Numbered from the stretch's first letter, positions 18,648 through 27,674 are shown. The stretch is DNA of 37,549 nt from Polychytrium aggregatum (GCF_025602895.1 NW_026516465.1:1-37549); one strand, 5' to 3'. Notes: a model not told the origin generated them from the sequence alone. A program made the numbers and translations.

Positions 18648-18670
18648 AATAAAGTGCCTTCTACTTTATT
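18648..18670 (+). terminator. AATAAA poly-A signal within an 8-bp inverted repeat
   Basis: AATAAAGT (18648-18655) and ACTTTATT (18663-18670) are perfect reverse complements around a 7-nt loop. The signal lies about 20 nt after the proposed RNA start, so it is in R and present at both RNA ends. Confidence 0.65.
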
Positions 18671-18687
18671 CTCTGAGTGTTCCTCAC

Positions 18688-18831
18688 GTCTCATTTCGAG
18701 ACAAGTCTTATCTTGAACGGATCTTTGCTTCCCTCGCTCCCTCTCCGAGTCCACTTCGGACTCTACCCTTGCTTTCCCTGAGCTCACTTCGAGCTCACTT
18801 CTTCTTTTGCCGTTGAGTCCCCTTTGGACTC
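18688..18831 (+). repeat. Array of four short hairpins with 5-nt loops at the LTR 3' end
   Basis: GTCTC/GAGAC spans 18688-18702 with loop ATTTC. GAGTCC/GGACTC spans 18747-18763 with loop ACTTC. TGAGCTC/GAGCTCA spans 18779-18797 with loop ACTTC. GAGTCC/GGACTC spans 18815-18831 with loop CCTTT. All loops are five bases and share a YTTY core. Confidence 0.8.
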
Positions 18832-18836
18832 TAACA

Positions 18837-18907
18837 TCATTTTGAACGCTCCCTCTTGGCTTCCCGGCCTTTCTTCTTCTTTCGCCTCTCTTTCCCTCGT
18901 CGATCCG
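18837..18907 (+). other. Gypsy-A leader with primer-binding site (18839-18850)
   Basis: ATTTTGAACGCT begins two bases after the LTR. It has no TGG start as expected for tRNA priming, but it is fully complementary to LTR bases 18629-18640. The remaining leader up to the gag ATG is pyrimidine-rich. Confidence 0.75.
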
Positions 18908-19861
18908 ATGGCTGAGCCTGCTGCACCCCCGGCAGATCTCAATGCGTACCTGGCGCGCATGGAGGAGCGTATGAACGCCCTCATGACCCAGAACGCTGCT
19001 CTCCATCGTCAGATCCAAGATCTGCAAGCTCCCGCCGCCGCTCCCCGCCAGGTCTACCAGGTGAACAAGCCCAAGGAGTTCCTAGGTTCCCGCGACGAGA
19101 CGACGGCCTTCCTCGCCCAGTGCCACCTCGTCTTCCTCGCCGATCCTGCCTTCTTTGCGCCCGAGCGCCAGAAGGTCCTTTATGCCACCTCCTTCCTCCG
19201 CGGCGAAGCTTTCAAATGGTACGAGGCCGCCTTTTATATGGCCAACCGCTTCCCGGCTTCCTTCGCGGATTTTGAAGTTGCCCTCAAGTCGACCTTCGGT
19301 GAGGACACGGCCTCCTCGCAAGATAAGGCCTTGAACGACCTCAAACGCTTGGTCCAGCTCAAGTCCTGCCAAGCCTTCGCCACCCGCTTCGTCCAGCTCG
19401 CCGCCCGCGTCCAGACTGACGAACCCACCAAGATGCACTTCTTCAAGGAGGGTTTGAAGTCTGAGGTCAAGTTCCACCTCATCGGTCTCCGCCCCGCTCC
19501 CGCTTCCCTGCCTGAGTTGATCAAGGCAGCGGTCGAGTACGACGATGCCCTCCATCGTCTCAAGATCTCCTCCCGTTCCCAACCTCCTCCTCCTTCTTCT
19601 CGCTCTGCTCCCCATCACCACCATTCTCCCGCGCATGTTTCTTCTTCCTCCTCTTCTGCACCCACTCCCATGGACCTTGACTCTGTCTCGGTCCGCCCTG
19701 CTAAGCTCTCCGACGTCGAGAAAAAGCGACGTCGTGAGCAGGGTCTCTGCCTGTACTGCGGGGAAAAGTCTTGTCCCGGCAGTCGCGATGTTCAGCAGTG
19801 CCCGGTTCTGGTCAAACGGAACTCGGGAAATGCCCACAGCCGAGCAGCACCTCGCAAGTAA
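18908..19861 (+). CDS. gag: Gypsy-A Gag, 317 aa
   Basis: Gag forms the particle and packages RNA. I chose the ATG at 18908 because the open frame upstream has no ATG and runs back into the LTR. The N terminus has a short coiled-coil-like helix (LNAYLARMEERMNALM). A retrotransposon gag domain follows (about residues 45-200) with KPKEFLGSRDETTAFL and the hallmark GEAFKWYEA. Then come a Ser/Pro/His-rich linker and a C-terminal Cys cluster at about 281-298, CLYCGEKSCPGSRDVQQC. The histidine of the usual CCHC knuckle is absent, with a Cys at the matching place. The stop TAA lies in the loop of the frameshift hairpin. Confidence 0.9.
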   Translation: MAEPAAPPADLNAYLARMEERMNALMTQNAALHRQIQDLQAPAAAPRQVYQVNKPKEFLGSRDETTAFLAQCHLVFLADPAFFAPERQKVLYATSFLRGEAFKWYEAAFYMANRFPASFADFEVALKSTFGEDTASSQDKALNDLKRLVQLKSCQAFATRFVQLAARVQTDEPTKMHFFKEGLKSEVKFHLIGLRPAPASLPELIKAAVEYDDALHRLKISSRSQPPPPSSRSAPHHHHSPAHVSSSSSSAPTPMDLDSVSVRPAKLSDVEKKRRREQGLCLYCGEKSCPGSRDVQQCPVLVKRNSGNAHSRAAPRK

Positions 19862-19880
19862 GCGAGGTGGTCTGTTCGGC
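19825..19880 (+). promoter_or_regulatory. -1 ribosomal frameshift signal, Gypsy-A gag/pol
   Basis: The slippery heptamer GGGAAAT (19825-19831) is in gag frame as G GGA AAT. After a 7-nt spacer a hairpin follows. Its outer stem is 9 bp (19839-19847 with 19872-19880, one G-U pair) and its inner stem is 8 bp (19848-19855 with 19862-19869). A 2-nt bulge GT sits on the 3' side, and the loop AAGTAA holds the gag stop. The -1 frame enters pol as GGG AAA TGC. Confidence 0.85.
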
Positions 19881-22800
19881 GATACGAACATCTTCCCCCT
19901 CTGACTCGTCATTATCGGACGATAAGCTTCTTCTTCCGGCCACCCTTGTCGTCATGAGTCTTTCTGGCCCGGTCTCCATCTCCCTTTCTGTCTTTATTGA
20001 TGATGGATGCACCGCTCTTGCCCTCATTGATCCTGCCTTTGCGGATCTCCATAAACTCTCTCTTATCCCTCTTTCTACTCCCTACTCCGTTTCCCTTGCT
20101 GATGGTTCTTCGGCCGGTTTCATTCGTTTCCAAACCGTTCCTGTGACGTTGACCATTGGTTCCCACACCGAGTCGATTTCTTTTCTTGTGACTCGACTCT
20201 CCACCACTCCCATCACTCTTGGTCTTCCCTGGATGCGCTTGCATAATCCAGTTGTCAATTGGAAGTCCCTCTCCCTTTCGTTCTCCGATCCCTCTTGCCT
20301 TGCTGATGGACACATCCTCGCGGATGTCTCTGCTTCCTCCTTGGACACTTCGTCCCCTTCCGGCTATTCGCCTCCCCCTTCGGGCACTTCGCCTTTGACT
20401 CCTCCCTCCGGTCCTTCCCTTACACCGGTTCCCTCCTTTGGCACTTCGCCTTCCCTTTCTTCCCGCCTTGACTCTGCTTCGCTTTCTGAAGAGCCAACGG
20501 CTTTATCTTCGCCCGACATTGAGCTCGTTAATGCGGCGAGTCTTCTCCGTCTTGCACGGGAAGACAAGCTCGACATTTTCGCTGCCCAAATGGATATCCG
20601 TCCTCCTTCGCCGGAGACGTATCCTACGGTGTCGATAAGGTCCGTGCTCACGACGAAGGTGTATGCCGAGTCTGGCACCCCTGTTGACTCTCGAGGTGTC
20701 CCGCTCAAATACAATGAGTTTGGCGACGTTTTCAGCCTCAAGTCTGACCCTCCTTCTTCCTTGCCTCCTCACCGTCCGTATGACTTGTCTATTGAGTTTG
20801 TACGGACCGAGGATGGAAAGGAACCTCGTTTGCCAAAGCCGGGGAAAGTCTATCCTTTGTCCCCGGCCGAGGAATCTGCTCTTTCGGAGTATCTGACCAA
20901 CGCCCTCGCACGTGGTTGGATCTCCAAATCCTCTTCTCCCGTTGGTGCTCCCTGCTTCTTCGTGAAGAAGCCCAATGGTGGTCTTCGCCTTTGCGTCGAC
21001 TACCGGGGCCTCAATGCCATCACGAAGAAGAACCGCTACCCACTTCCCCTCTTCCAGGATCTTCTGGATAAACTTTCTTCTGCCCGCGTCTTCTCACACC
21101 TCGACCTTCCTGATGCTTACCACTTGGTTCGTGTCAAGAAGGGCGATGAGTGGAAGACTGCTTTTGTTTGCAAATCTGGCTCATTACGAGTACAATGTTA
21201 TCCCCTTTGGTCTTTCGAATGCCCCCGCTGCTTTTCAGTTTTTTATGAACGACATCTTCTCGGACCTCCTTGGTGTCTGTGTTGTCATTTATCTTGACGA
21301 CATCCTGATCTTCTCAAAAGATCCCCAGGAGCATGAGGAGCATGTTAAGCTTGTTCTCTCTCGCCTTCGTGAACACTCCCTTAAGGTCAATCCGGCCAAG
21401 TGTTCTTTTGACCTTTCTGAAGTTGACTTTCTCGGCATGATCATTTCTGCCGATGGCATCAAAATGGACCCTGCCAAGGTCGAGGCCGTTTCCCTTTGGC
21501 CTGTTCCCTCTTCTGCTCGCGATATCCAAGTCTTTATTGGTTTCGCAAACTTTTACCGCCGCTTCGTCAAGGACTTTTCCGCACTTGCTCGTCCTTTGAC
21601 TTCCCTCACTACCAAATCCTCCACCTTCTCTTGGTCTCCCGAGGCCCAAGAGGCTTTTGATTCTCTTAAACTTTCCTTCACTTCCGCACCTATTCTTCGA
21701 TACTTTGATTTCTCTAAACCCGCTGTCATCGAGCCCGATGCTTCTGACTTTGCTTTGGGTGCCGTCCTTTCTCAGTTTGACCCTGACGGCGCTCTTCACC
21801 CCGTTGCTTTTCACTCTCGGCAATTCCGTCCCGCCGAGGTGAATTATGACACTCACGACAAAGAGCTCCTCGCCATTGTCGATTCCTTTACCGCCTGGCG
21901 TCATTACTTGATGGCTGCCGACCCTGATATTCCCACTCTTGTTTTCTCTGATCATCAGAACCTTACCCGGTTCACTGCCGCTTCTCAACTTTCTCGCCGC
22001 CAGTTCCGGTGGGCCCAATTCCTTTCTGACTTTGCTTTTCGCATTTACCACCGCCCTGGTCGTCTCAACACCAAAGCCGATGCTCTCAGTCGCCGTTCTG
22101 ACTTTGAGATAAAGCCTGGTGACTCCCTCCACTCCACCAACTTCCTTCAGCTGTTCGAGTCTATTTCTCTCGACAGCATCACTGTTATCGGCTCGAATCC
22201 CGACTTTCTTTCCGAGATTCGAGCTGCCACCCTTTCTTGTTCCCTCCTTTCTGACTTTAACGCCAAACGTCTTGATGGCGATTACTCCTTCCGTGACGGT
22301 CTCCTTTACTTTAAAGACCTGATCGTTGTCCCTTCCCCCGAGCTCCAGCTCAAAGTGTTTGAGCAACGTCACTGCTCCGCTGCCGCTGGTCACTTTGGTC
22401 TTGCCAAGACCGTTGAGCTCGTCTCCCGGGACTTTCACTGGCCCCGGCTTCGTAAGTCTGTGCGTCGCTTCATTGCTAATTGTGAAGCGTGCCAGCGAGC
22501 CAAGCCGTCCCGTCACTCCCCTTATGGTTTACTTCATCCTCTCCCCGTTCCTTCCGAACGTTGGTGGGACCTGTCGATGGACTTCATCACGGATCTCCCA
22601 CCTTCGAACGGTTTTGACTCGATCTTCGTGGTTAAGGACCGCCTGTCCAAACAAGCACACTTTGTGCCCACCACGAAGACGGTTACAGGCGAGCAAACCG
22701 CCGAACTCTTCCTCTCCCACATCTTCCGCTTGCATGGTTGTCCCCGGTCTATTGTTTCGGACCGAGGAACTCAGTTTACTTCGGCCTTCTGGAGGCGCTT

Positions 22801-23648
22801 CAATGAGCTTCTGAAGACGAAGATTTCCCTTTCTTCTGCCTTCCACCCCGAGACCGACGGTTCGACCGAGGTTCTCAACCAGGTCATCGAGCAGTATTTG
22901 CGTATCCATTGCAATTACCTGCAAGACGACTGGACCCTTCAGCCTTCCCCTTGCCGAGTTCACTTACAACAACTCGGAAAACACCTCCACTGGCATGACT
23001 CCCTTCTTTGCAGTCCATGGCCATCACCCCATTTTCGATCCCTCTATCATTCGTGATCCCTCTGTTGTGCCCTCTGCCGAAGAACGTGTCGACCGACTTC
23101 AGACCGTTCTCGAGGATCTCAAGGCCAACCTCCGGGTTGCCCAAGAGTCCTACACTGTGCAGGCCAACAAATCCCGTCTCCCCACTCCCGACATCTCCGT
23201 TGGCGACCTCGTTTTTCTGGATCGTCGCCACATTCGCACCCTTCGTCCCTCCAACAAGCTTGACCAGAAAAAGCTTGGCCCCTTTAAAGTTCTTCGCCGC
23301 ATCAACCCCGTTGCCTTTGAGCTTAAACTCCCTTCCACACTTAAAGTTCACCCCGTTTTCCATGTATCCCTCCTTGAACCCCGAACGAAGGACATTGTTC
23401 CCGAGTTCACCCAACCAGAACCACCTCCCATTCTTGTTAACTCCCAGGAAGAGTTTGAGGTCGAGACTGTTCTCGATTCTCGGCTCTTCCGTGGTCGCTT
23501 ACAGTACTTGGTTCAGTGGAAGGGCTATTCCGAGACTGACCGGTCTTGGGAGCCCGCTGCCAATGTTTCCCACGCCACTGATCTTGTTGCTGACTTCCAC
23601 CTTCGCTATCCCTCAAAGCCGAAGGCGACGTCCGGAGTTCGTCGCTAA
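19825..23648 (+). pseudogene. pol: Gypsy-A copy 2 Pol with two single-base insertions
   Basis: The polyprotein is read by -1 frameshifting from gag. Its order is protease (IDDG at 19996-20007, later LGLPWMRLHNPVVNW), a Ser/Pro-rich linker of about 80 residues, RT, RNase H, integrase and chromodomain. Compared with copy 1, an extra A at 21183 breaks the RT just before YEYNVIPFG, and an extra G at 22942 breaks the integrase after D-D-E near DDWTL. Between the breaks all catalytic motifs are intact. The protease has DDG where the family normally shows DSG or DTG. As assembled no full Pol can be made. Both breaks could also be uncorrected sequencing insertions. Confidence 0.93.
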
Positions 23649-23660
23649 GGAAGGGGATGA

Positions 23661-24451
23661 TGTTAGGGATAGCTCCTGCTTGTTCTCCACTTTGACTGCA
23701 CACTTGGCTATTCTTTTGCCTTTCTGTTTGCTTGTGTGTAGCCTTGCAGTTCCCCTCCGATTTTCCGCCTTTTGCCTGTCTTTTCCGCTCCTTCCGCACT
23801 TCCGTTTTCCCGCGCTGCTCCGCTTCCTTTGTCTTCTTCGCACGCGCCGGTTTGTTTGTGCACGCGCCTTGCTGCGATTGGTTGCAATTCGGCTGCCGGT
23901 CATGTGTCCCCCCACCGGTGACTCATGACCTGCCTGACCGCCCCGATCTCTTGTTCATCTCGCATGCATTTGCCCCAACCTTATACTTGACCAATCCGCT
24001 TCTTGGACGTTGAGTCACATTGCTTCGCCTTTGCACGTTTCTCCTGCCAGGTGCTTCGCTTTTGCTTGCGCCTCTCTCGCTTTGGTTCTCTGCCTGTCTC
24101 GGTGGTCCTTCTCGGCCCTCGTTCGTGCATCGCCCCCTTCGCCCTGCTCGATCGCCCACTTTTCCCTCCCTTGGCCGCCCTTCGCTGCCAAGTCCGGACT
24201 TGTCTATAAATAGCCTGACCCCCGCGATGTGTAGTCGAACCTTAGCGTTCAAAATAGGACTAAATAAAGTGCCTTCTACTTTATTCTCTGAGTGTTCCTC
24301 ACGTCTCATTTCGAGACAAGTCTTATCTTGAACGGATCTTTGCTTCCCTCGCTCCCTCTCCGAGTCCACTTCGGACTCTACCCTTGCTTTCCCTGAGCTC
24401 ACTTCGAGCTCACTTCTTCTTTTGCCGTTGAGTCCCCTTTGGACTCTAACA
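23661..24451 (+). repeat. Gypsy-A LTR 4 (3' LTR of copy 2)
   Basis: It is 791 bp, with TGTTAG/CTAACA ends, preceded by the purine tract at 23647-23660. By eye it is identical to the 5' LTR at 18046-18836. Confidence 0.97.
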
Positions 24452-25055
24452 GCTCCTGGAGCAAGCGTCTGCTGACAAAGTTGCAGCTTGCTCCAGAGTC
24501 CACCATCATTCGGACGGTGTGACCTTGGACGGTGGCAGGGAGGTACAGCAGGGACTCTTCATAGTCCTCCTGCACAGCCTCCTGCACCATGACTTGACTT
24601 GGGGGAACGGGCGACACTTGGTCTTGGTTGGCTTCATCACGGCCACTCGGACATTTTGGATAGGGTTCGGCCATTGCGGGGGCCTGCGGCGTCAGCACGC
24701 CATTGCACACGACGTCCACGGCTTGCGGACACATGTCGGAAGCATCCGACACACACGACTTGACAGGGGTGAGGGCACAGGCGGTCCTGTCCCTCAAGGG
24801 TTCTTGATTTTCTTTTTTGTTTTGGTTTTCAATTTTGGTTTTCTCTTCACGTTCGTGGAGAGGCAGGCGGCTTGCGCCACCATGCACCTCTCGCACGACG
24901 CACAACACTTGGTTTGTTTCTCCTTCGGGGGAGGGGGCGAGGTGAACTTCCTCTGGAGACGCGTGGACTGCATTGAGCAATCCACGGCGTTGGCCTCCTA
25001 CTAGGGCTCCAGAGCCACCTAGTAGGGTCGGCCGTTTCCCGACTTCATGGGGCAC
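24452..25055 (-). pseudogene. pol: Gypsy-B unit 2 Pol, N-terminal fragment
   Basis: It holds the -1 frame linker and the protease up to DSGASCNFV and RRLLQEL, where Gypsy-A copy 2 interrupts it. Two substitutions are visible against copy 3 in this stretch (GGQRR for GDQRR, and EDYEE for EDHEE). The frame runs on into the Gypsy-A LTR and soon stops. Bases 24452-24456 are the target duplication. Confidence 0.92.
24997..25040 (-). promoter_or_regulatory. -1 frameshift signal, Gypsy-B unit 2
   Basis: The heptamer GGGAAAC (25040-25034), spacer and hairpin are unchanged from copy 3, although a substitution lies only a few bases downstream of the stem. Confidence 0.75.
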
Positions 25056-25840
25056 TCCTTGGCCTGGTGTCCCGGTCGGTGACAGAAGAAGCAGGAACCA
25101 TGGCGGAGGTCCTCCTGCTTCTGTCTGTCCTTGGGGGAGACAGTGGCAGCTTGCTGGAACCGGGAGCGGGGAGGGCCACGAGCCTCCATGGCGTTGACGT
25201 CAACGTCCATGGGCTCAGGCATGGGTCTTGCGGGCGGGGCCGGGCGAGGCGGACGGGCTGGGACGTGATGAGACCGATGGCCGCCTGCCAGCTGCGGGTA
25301 GAACTGGCGGCCATGGTACTGGACGTTGTCGAGGTTCTCGGCAACGTCCATCATCACGTCCAGGGACTTGCGGGCATCAGGGTTGCTGGCGATGTACTCT
25401 CTGATCTTGGGCTTGAGGCCCTTCTGGAAGAGGTACATCGCATCAGCAGAGCCCAGCTCTTCAATCTGGGAGGAGAGGTCTTCAAACTCCTCGATGTAGC
25501 GGGTCACAGAACCACGCTGCACGAGAGAGTATAGCTTGTCACGGGCAATGAGTTCAGCATTGGGGCTGCCGAAGCGGCGACGGAGGCGGTCCTTGAAGTC
25601 GTCAAACACACCTTCGCTCTGCTCGTCGAACCCTTGGCGGCGGTACCAACGGTACGCCTGGTCCTTCAAGCAGAGCTTGGCGGCGACGATGTGGTGGGTG
25701 GGGGCGACTTGGGCAGCATCGAGGTAGTCCTCGAGTTGCTGCAGCCAGTCCTCCACCGAGGAGGAGCGGCTCTTCCCAGTAAACACTGGGGCACGGAAGG
25801 TCTTGAGGAAGGCTTCCGGAAGTGGGCGGGGGTTGCTCAT
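25019..25840 (-). CDS. gag: Gypsy-B Gag, unit 2, 273 aa
   Basis: It is an intact Gag of the same sequence as copy 3. The capsid-like region contains [12 protein letters not shown] and [14 protein letters not shown], and the C-terminal CCHC knuckle spans residues 250-263. The element around it is broken, but this gene could still be expressed from the 5' LTR at 25963-26272. Confidence 0.9.
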   Translation of the reverse strand: MSNPRPLPEAFLKTFRAPVFTGKSRSSSVEDWLQQLEDYLDAAQVAPTHHIVAAKLCLKDQAYRWYRRQGFDEQSEGVFDDFKDRLRRRFGSPNAELIARDKLYSLVQRGSVTRYIEEFEDLSSQIEELGSADAMYLFQKGLKPKIREYIASNPDARKSLDVMMDVAENLDNVQYHGRQFYPQLAGGHRSHHVPARPPRPAPPARPMPEPMDVDVNAMEARGPPRSRFQQAATVSPKDRQKQEDLRHGSCFFCHRPGHQAKECPMKSGNGRPY

Positions 25841-25962
25841 GGCAGGGGCAGGCTCCAGGGACAGAGAGGAGAGTCGGTCGGCAAGAGAGGCGGGATCCAG
25901 CTTGAGGATCTAGAAAGAGGACAAACAGGACGAAAACAAGACGAGGATTTCCGATGCTACCA
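25841..25962 (-). other. Gypsy-B unit 2 leader and primer-binding site
   Basis: TGGTAGCATCGG on the minus strand (25962-25951) abuts the LTR. No other signal is recognised in the roughly 110-nt leader. Confidence 0.8.
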
Positions 25963-26272
25963 TGTAACGTCCACTACTGGGACGTTGGGGCAAGACGGGG
26001 AGGGAGGGGGTACAAGACAAGACAGGACGGGGCAGAACAGGGCGGTGCTAGGCTACTCTAGCGGACGGGTGAGCTCGGGGAAGCACTTACGTTTATTCAC
26101 GATAAAACCGAACTCCAGACAAACGGGGGGAACGGGGGCAACCCGCAGGTATACCCTGCGGTGGCCTGCCTGCGGTGCGTGAAAACGCAAAGCGCAGCAC
26201 AGGTCACGACCCACTGCGCCGCGCAGTACGCGCAGTACGCGCAGCACAGCGTCGGAGATACCATCTCCTACA
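25963..26272 (-). repeat. Gypsy-B LTR, 310 bp (5' LTR of unit 2)
   Basis: Its ends are TGTAAC and CCTACA. It carries one extra A at about 26081 compared with the 309-bp copies. Confidence 0.95.
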
Positions 26273-27210
26273 TCCTCTCCCACATCTTCCGCTTGCATGG
26301 TTGTCCCCGGTCTATTGTTTCGGACCGAGGAACTCAGTTTACTTCGGCCTTCTGGAGGCGCTTCAATGAGCTTCTGAAGACGAAGATTTCCCTTTCTTCT
26401 GCCTTCCACCCCGAGACCGACGGTTCGACCGAGGTTCTCAACCAGGTCATCGAGCAGTATTTGCGTATCCATTGCAATTACCTGCAAGACGACTGGACCC
26501 TTCACCTTCCCCTTGCCGAGTTCACTTACAACAACTCGGAAAACACTTCCACTGGCATGACTCCCTTCTTTGCAGTCCATGGCCATCACCCCATTTTTGA
26601 TCCCTCCATCATCCGTGACCCCTCTGTTGTGCCCTCTGCCGAGGAACGTGTCGACCGACTTCAGACCGTTCTCGAGGATCTCAAGGCCAACCTCCGGGTT
26701 GCCCAAGAGTCCTACACTGTGCAGGCCAACAAATCCCGTCTCCCCACTCCCGACATCTCCGTTGGCGACCTCGTTTTTCTGGATCGTCGCCACATTCGCA
26801 CCCTTCGTCCCTCCAACAAGCTTGACCAGAAAAAGCTTGGCCCCTTTAAAGTTCTTCGCCGCATCAACCCCGTTGCCTTTGAACTTAAACTCCCTTCCAC
26901 ACTCAAAGTCCACCCCGTCTTTCATGTATCCCTCCTTGAACCCCGAACGAAGGACATTGTTCCCGAGTTCACCCAACCCGAACCTCCACCCATTCTTGTT
27001 GACTCCCAGGAAGAGTTTGAGGTCGAGACTGTTCTCGATTCTCGGCTCTTCCGTGGTCGCTTACAGTACTTGGTTAAGTGGAAGGGCTATTCCGAGACTG
27101 ACCGGTCTTGGGAGCCCGCTGCCAATGTTTCCCACGCCACTGATCTTGTTGCTGACTTCCACCTTCGCTATCCCTCAAAGCCGAAGGCGACGCCCGGAGT
27201 TCGTCGCTAA
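26273..27210 (+). pseudogene. pol: Gypsy-A copy 3 Pol fragment (integrase C-terminal part and chromodomain)
   Basis: It begins at LSHIFRLHG, after the first catalytic Asp of the integrase. It keeps VSDRG, the third catalytic residue in STEVLNQ, the GPF region and the whole chromodomain (YLVKWKGY). The frame is intact to TAA. It is also open upstream into the Gypsy-B LTR from about 26161, giving a chance fusion frame of 349 codons. Confidence 0.93.
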
Positions 27211-27222
27211 GGAAGGGGATGA

Positions 27223-27356
27223 TGTTAGGGATAGCTCCTGCCTGTTCCCCACTTTGACTGCACACTTGGCTGTTCTTTTGCCTTTCTGTTTGTTTGTGTG
27301 TAGCTTTGCAGTTCCCCTCCGATTTTCCGCCTTTTGCCTGTCTTTTCCGCTCCTTC
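27223..27356 (+). repeat. Gypsy-A LTR 5, left part (first 134 bp)
   Basis: This is the 5' piece of the 3' LTR of copy 3. It starts TGTTAG and ends with the target CCTTC (27352-27356). The two pieces, counting the target once, add to 791 bp. Confidence 0.95.
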
Positions 27357-27665
27357 TGTAACGTCCACTACTGGGACGTTGGGGCAAGACGGGGAGGGAG
27401 GGGGTACAAGACAAGACAGGACGGGGCAGAACAGGGCGGTGCTAGGCTACTCTAGCGGACGGGTGAGCTCGGGGAGCACTTACGTTTATTCACGATAAAA
27501 CCGAACTCCAGACAAACGGGGGGAACGGGGGCAACCCGCAGGTATACCCTGCGGTGGCCTGCCTGCGGTGCGTGAAAACGCAAAGCGCAGCACAGGTCAC
27601 GACCCACTGCGCCGCGCAGTACGCGCAGTACGCGCAGCACAGCGTCGGAGATACCATCTCCTACA
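27357..27665 (-). repeat. Gypsy-B 3' LTR of copy 3
   Basis: It is 309 bp, with TGTAAC and CCTACA on the plus strand. On the sense strand it carries AATAAA at 27490-27485, a palindrome CCGCAGG-TATAC-CCTGCGG at 27536-27554, three 9-bp units GCGCAGTAC (27614-27640, last unit degenerate) and hairpin-forming sequences at both ends. Confidence 0.96.
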
Positions 27666-27674
27666 CTCCCACAC
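27666..27674 (-). promoter_or_regulatory. Gypsy-B polypurine tract (short)
   Basis: The minus strand reads GTGTGGGAG between the pol stop and the 3' LTR, a 9-nt gap. It is mostly purine and in the expected place, but shorter and less pure than usual. Confidence 0.5.

Larger units (their letters stand above)
18046..18836 (+). repeat. Gypsy-A LTR 3 (5' LTR of copy 2)
   Basis: Its ends are TGTTAG and CTAACA. In order it holds two TGASTCA sites, TATAAATAG, the putative RNA start, AATAAA inside an inverted repeat, and four small hairpins up to the 3' end. Confidence 0.97.
18046..24451 (+). mobile_element. Gypsy-A copy 2, full length, 6406 bp
   Basis: Two 791-bp LTRs flank a leader, gag, pol and a purine tract. 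The 5-bp target duplication GCTCC is perfect. I saw no difference between the two LTRs, so the insertion is recent. It lies in the protease region of Gypsy-B unit 2, opposite in orientation. Two single-base insertions break pol (21183 and 22942), so as assembled it cannot make full-length Pol. Confidence 0.96.
24452..26272 (-). mobile_element. Gypsy-B unit 2, 5' part
   Basis: It contains the 5' LTR (25963-26272), leader, gag and the start of pol. It continues at 17655-18045 across the Gypsy-A copy 2 insertion. Its outer LTR end abuts Gypsy-A integrase (copy 1 equivalent 1858), so unit 2 is inserted in Gypsy-A copy 3. The predicted target duplication is TCCTC (26273-26277), with the left partner missing. 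Confidence 0.92.

Noticed and set aside
27614..27640. Short direct repeats in the Gypsy-B LTR as a CRISPR array
   Set aside because: The three 9-bp units are contiguous without spacers, inside an LTR of a eukaryotic element.
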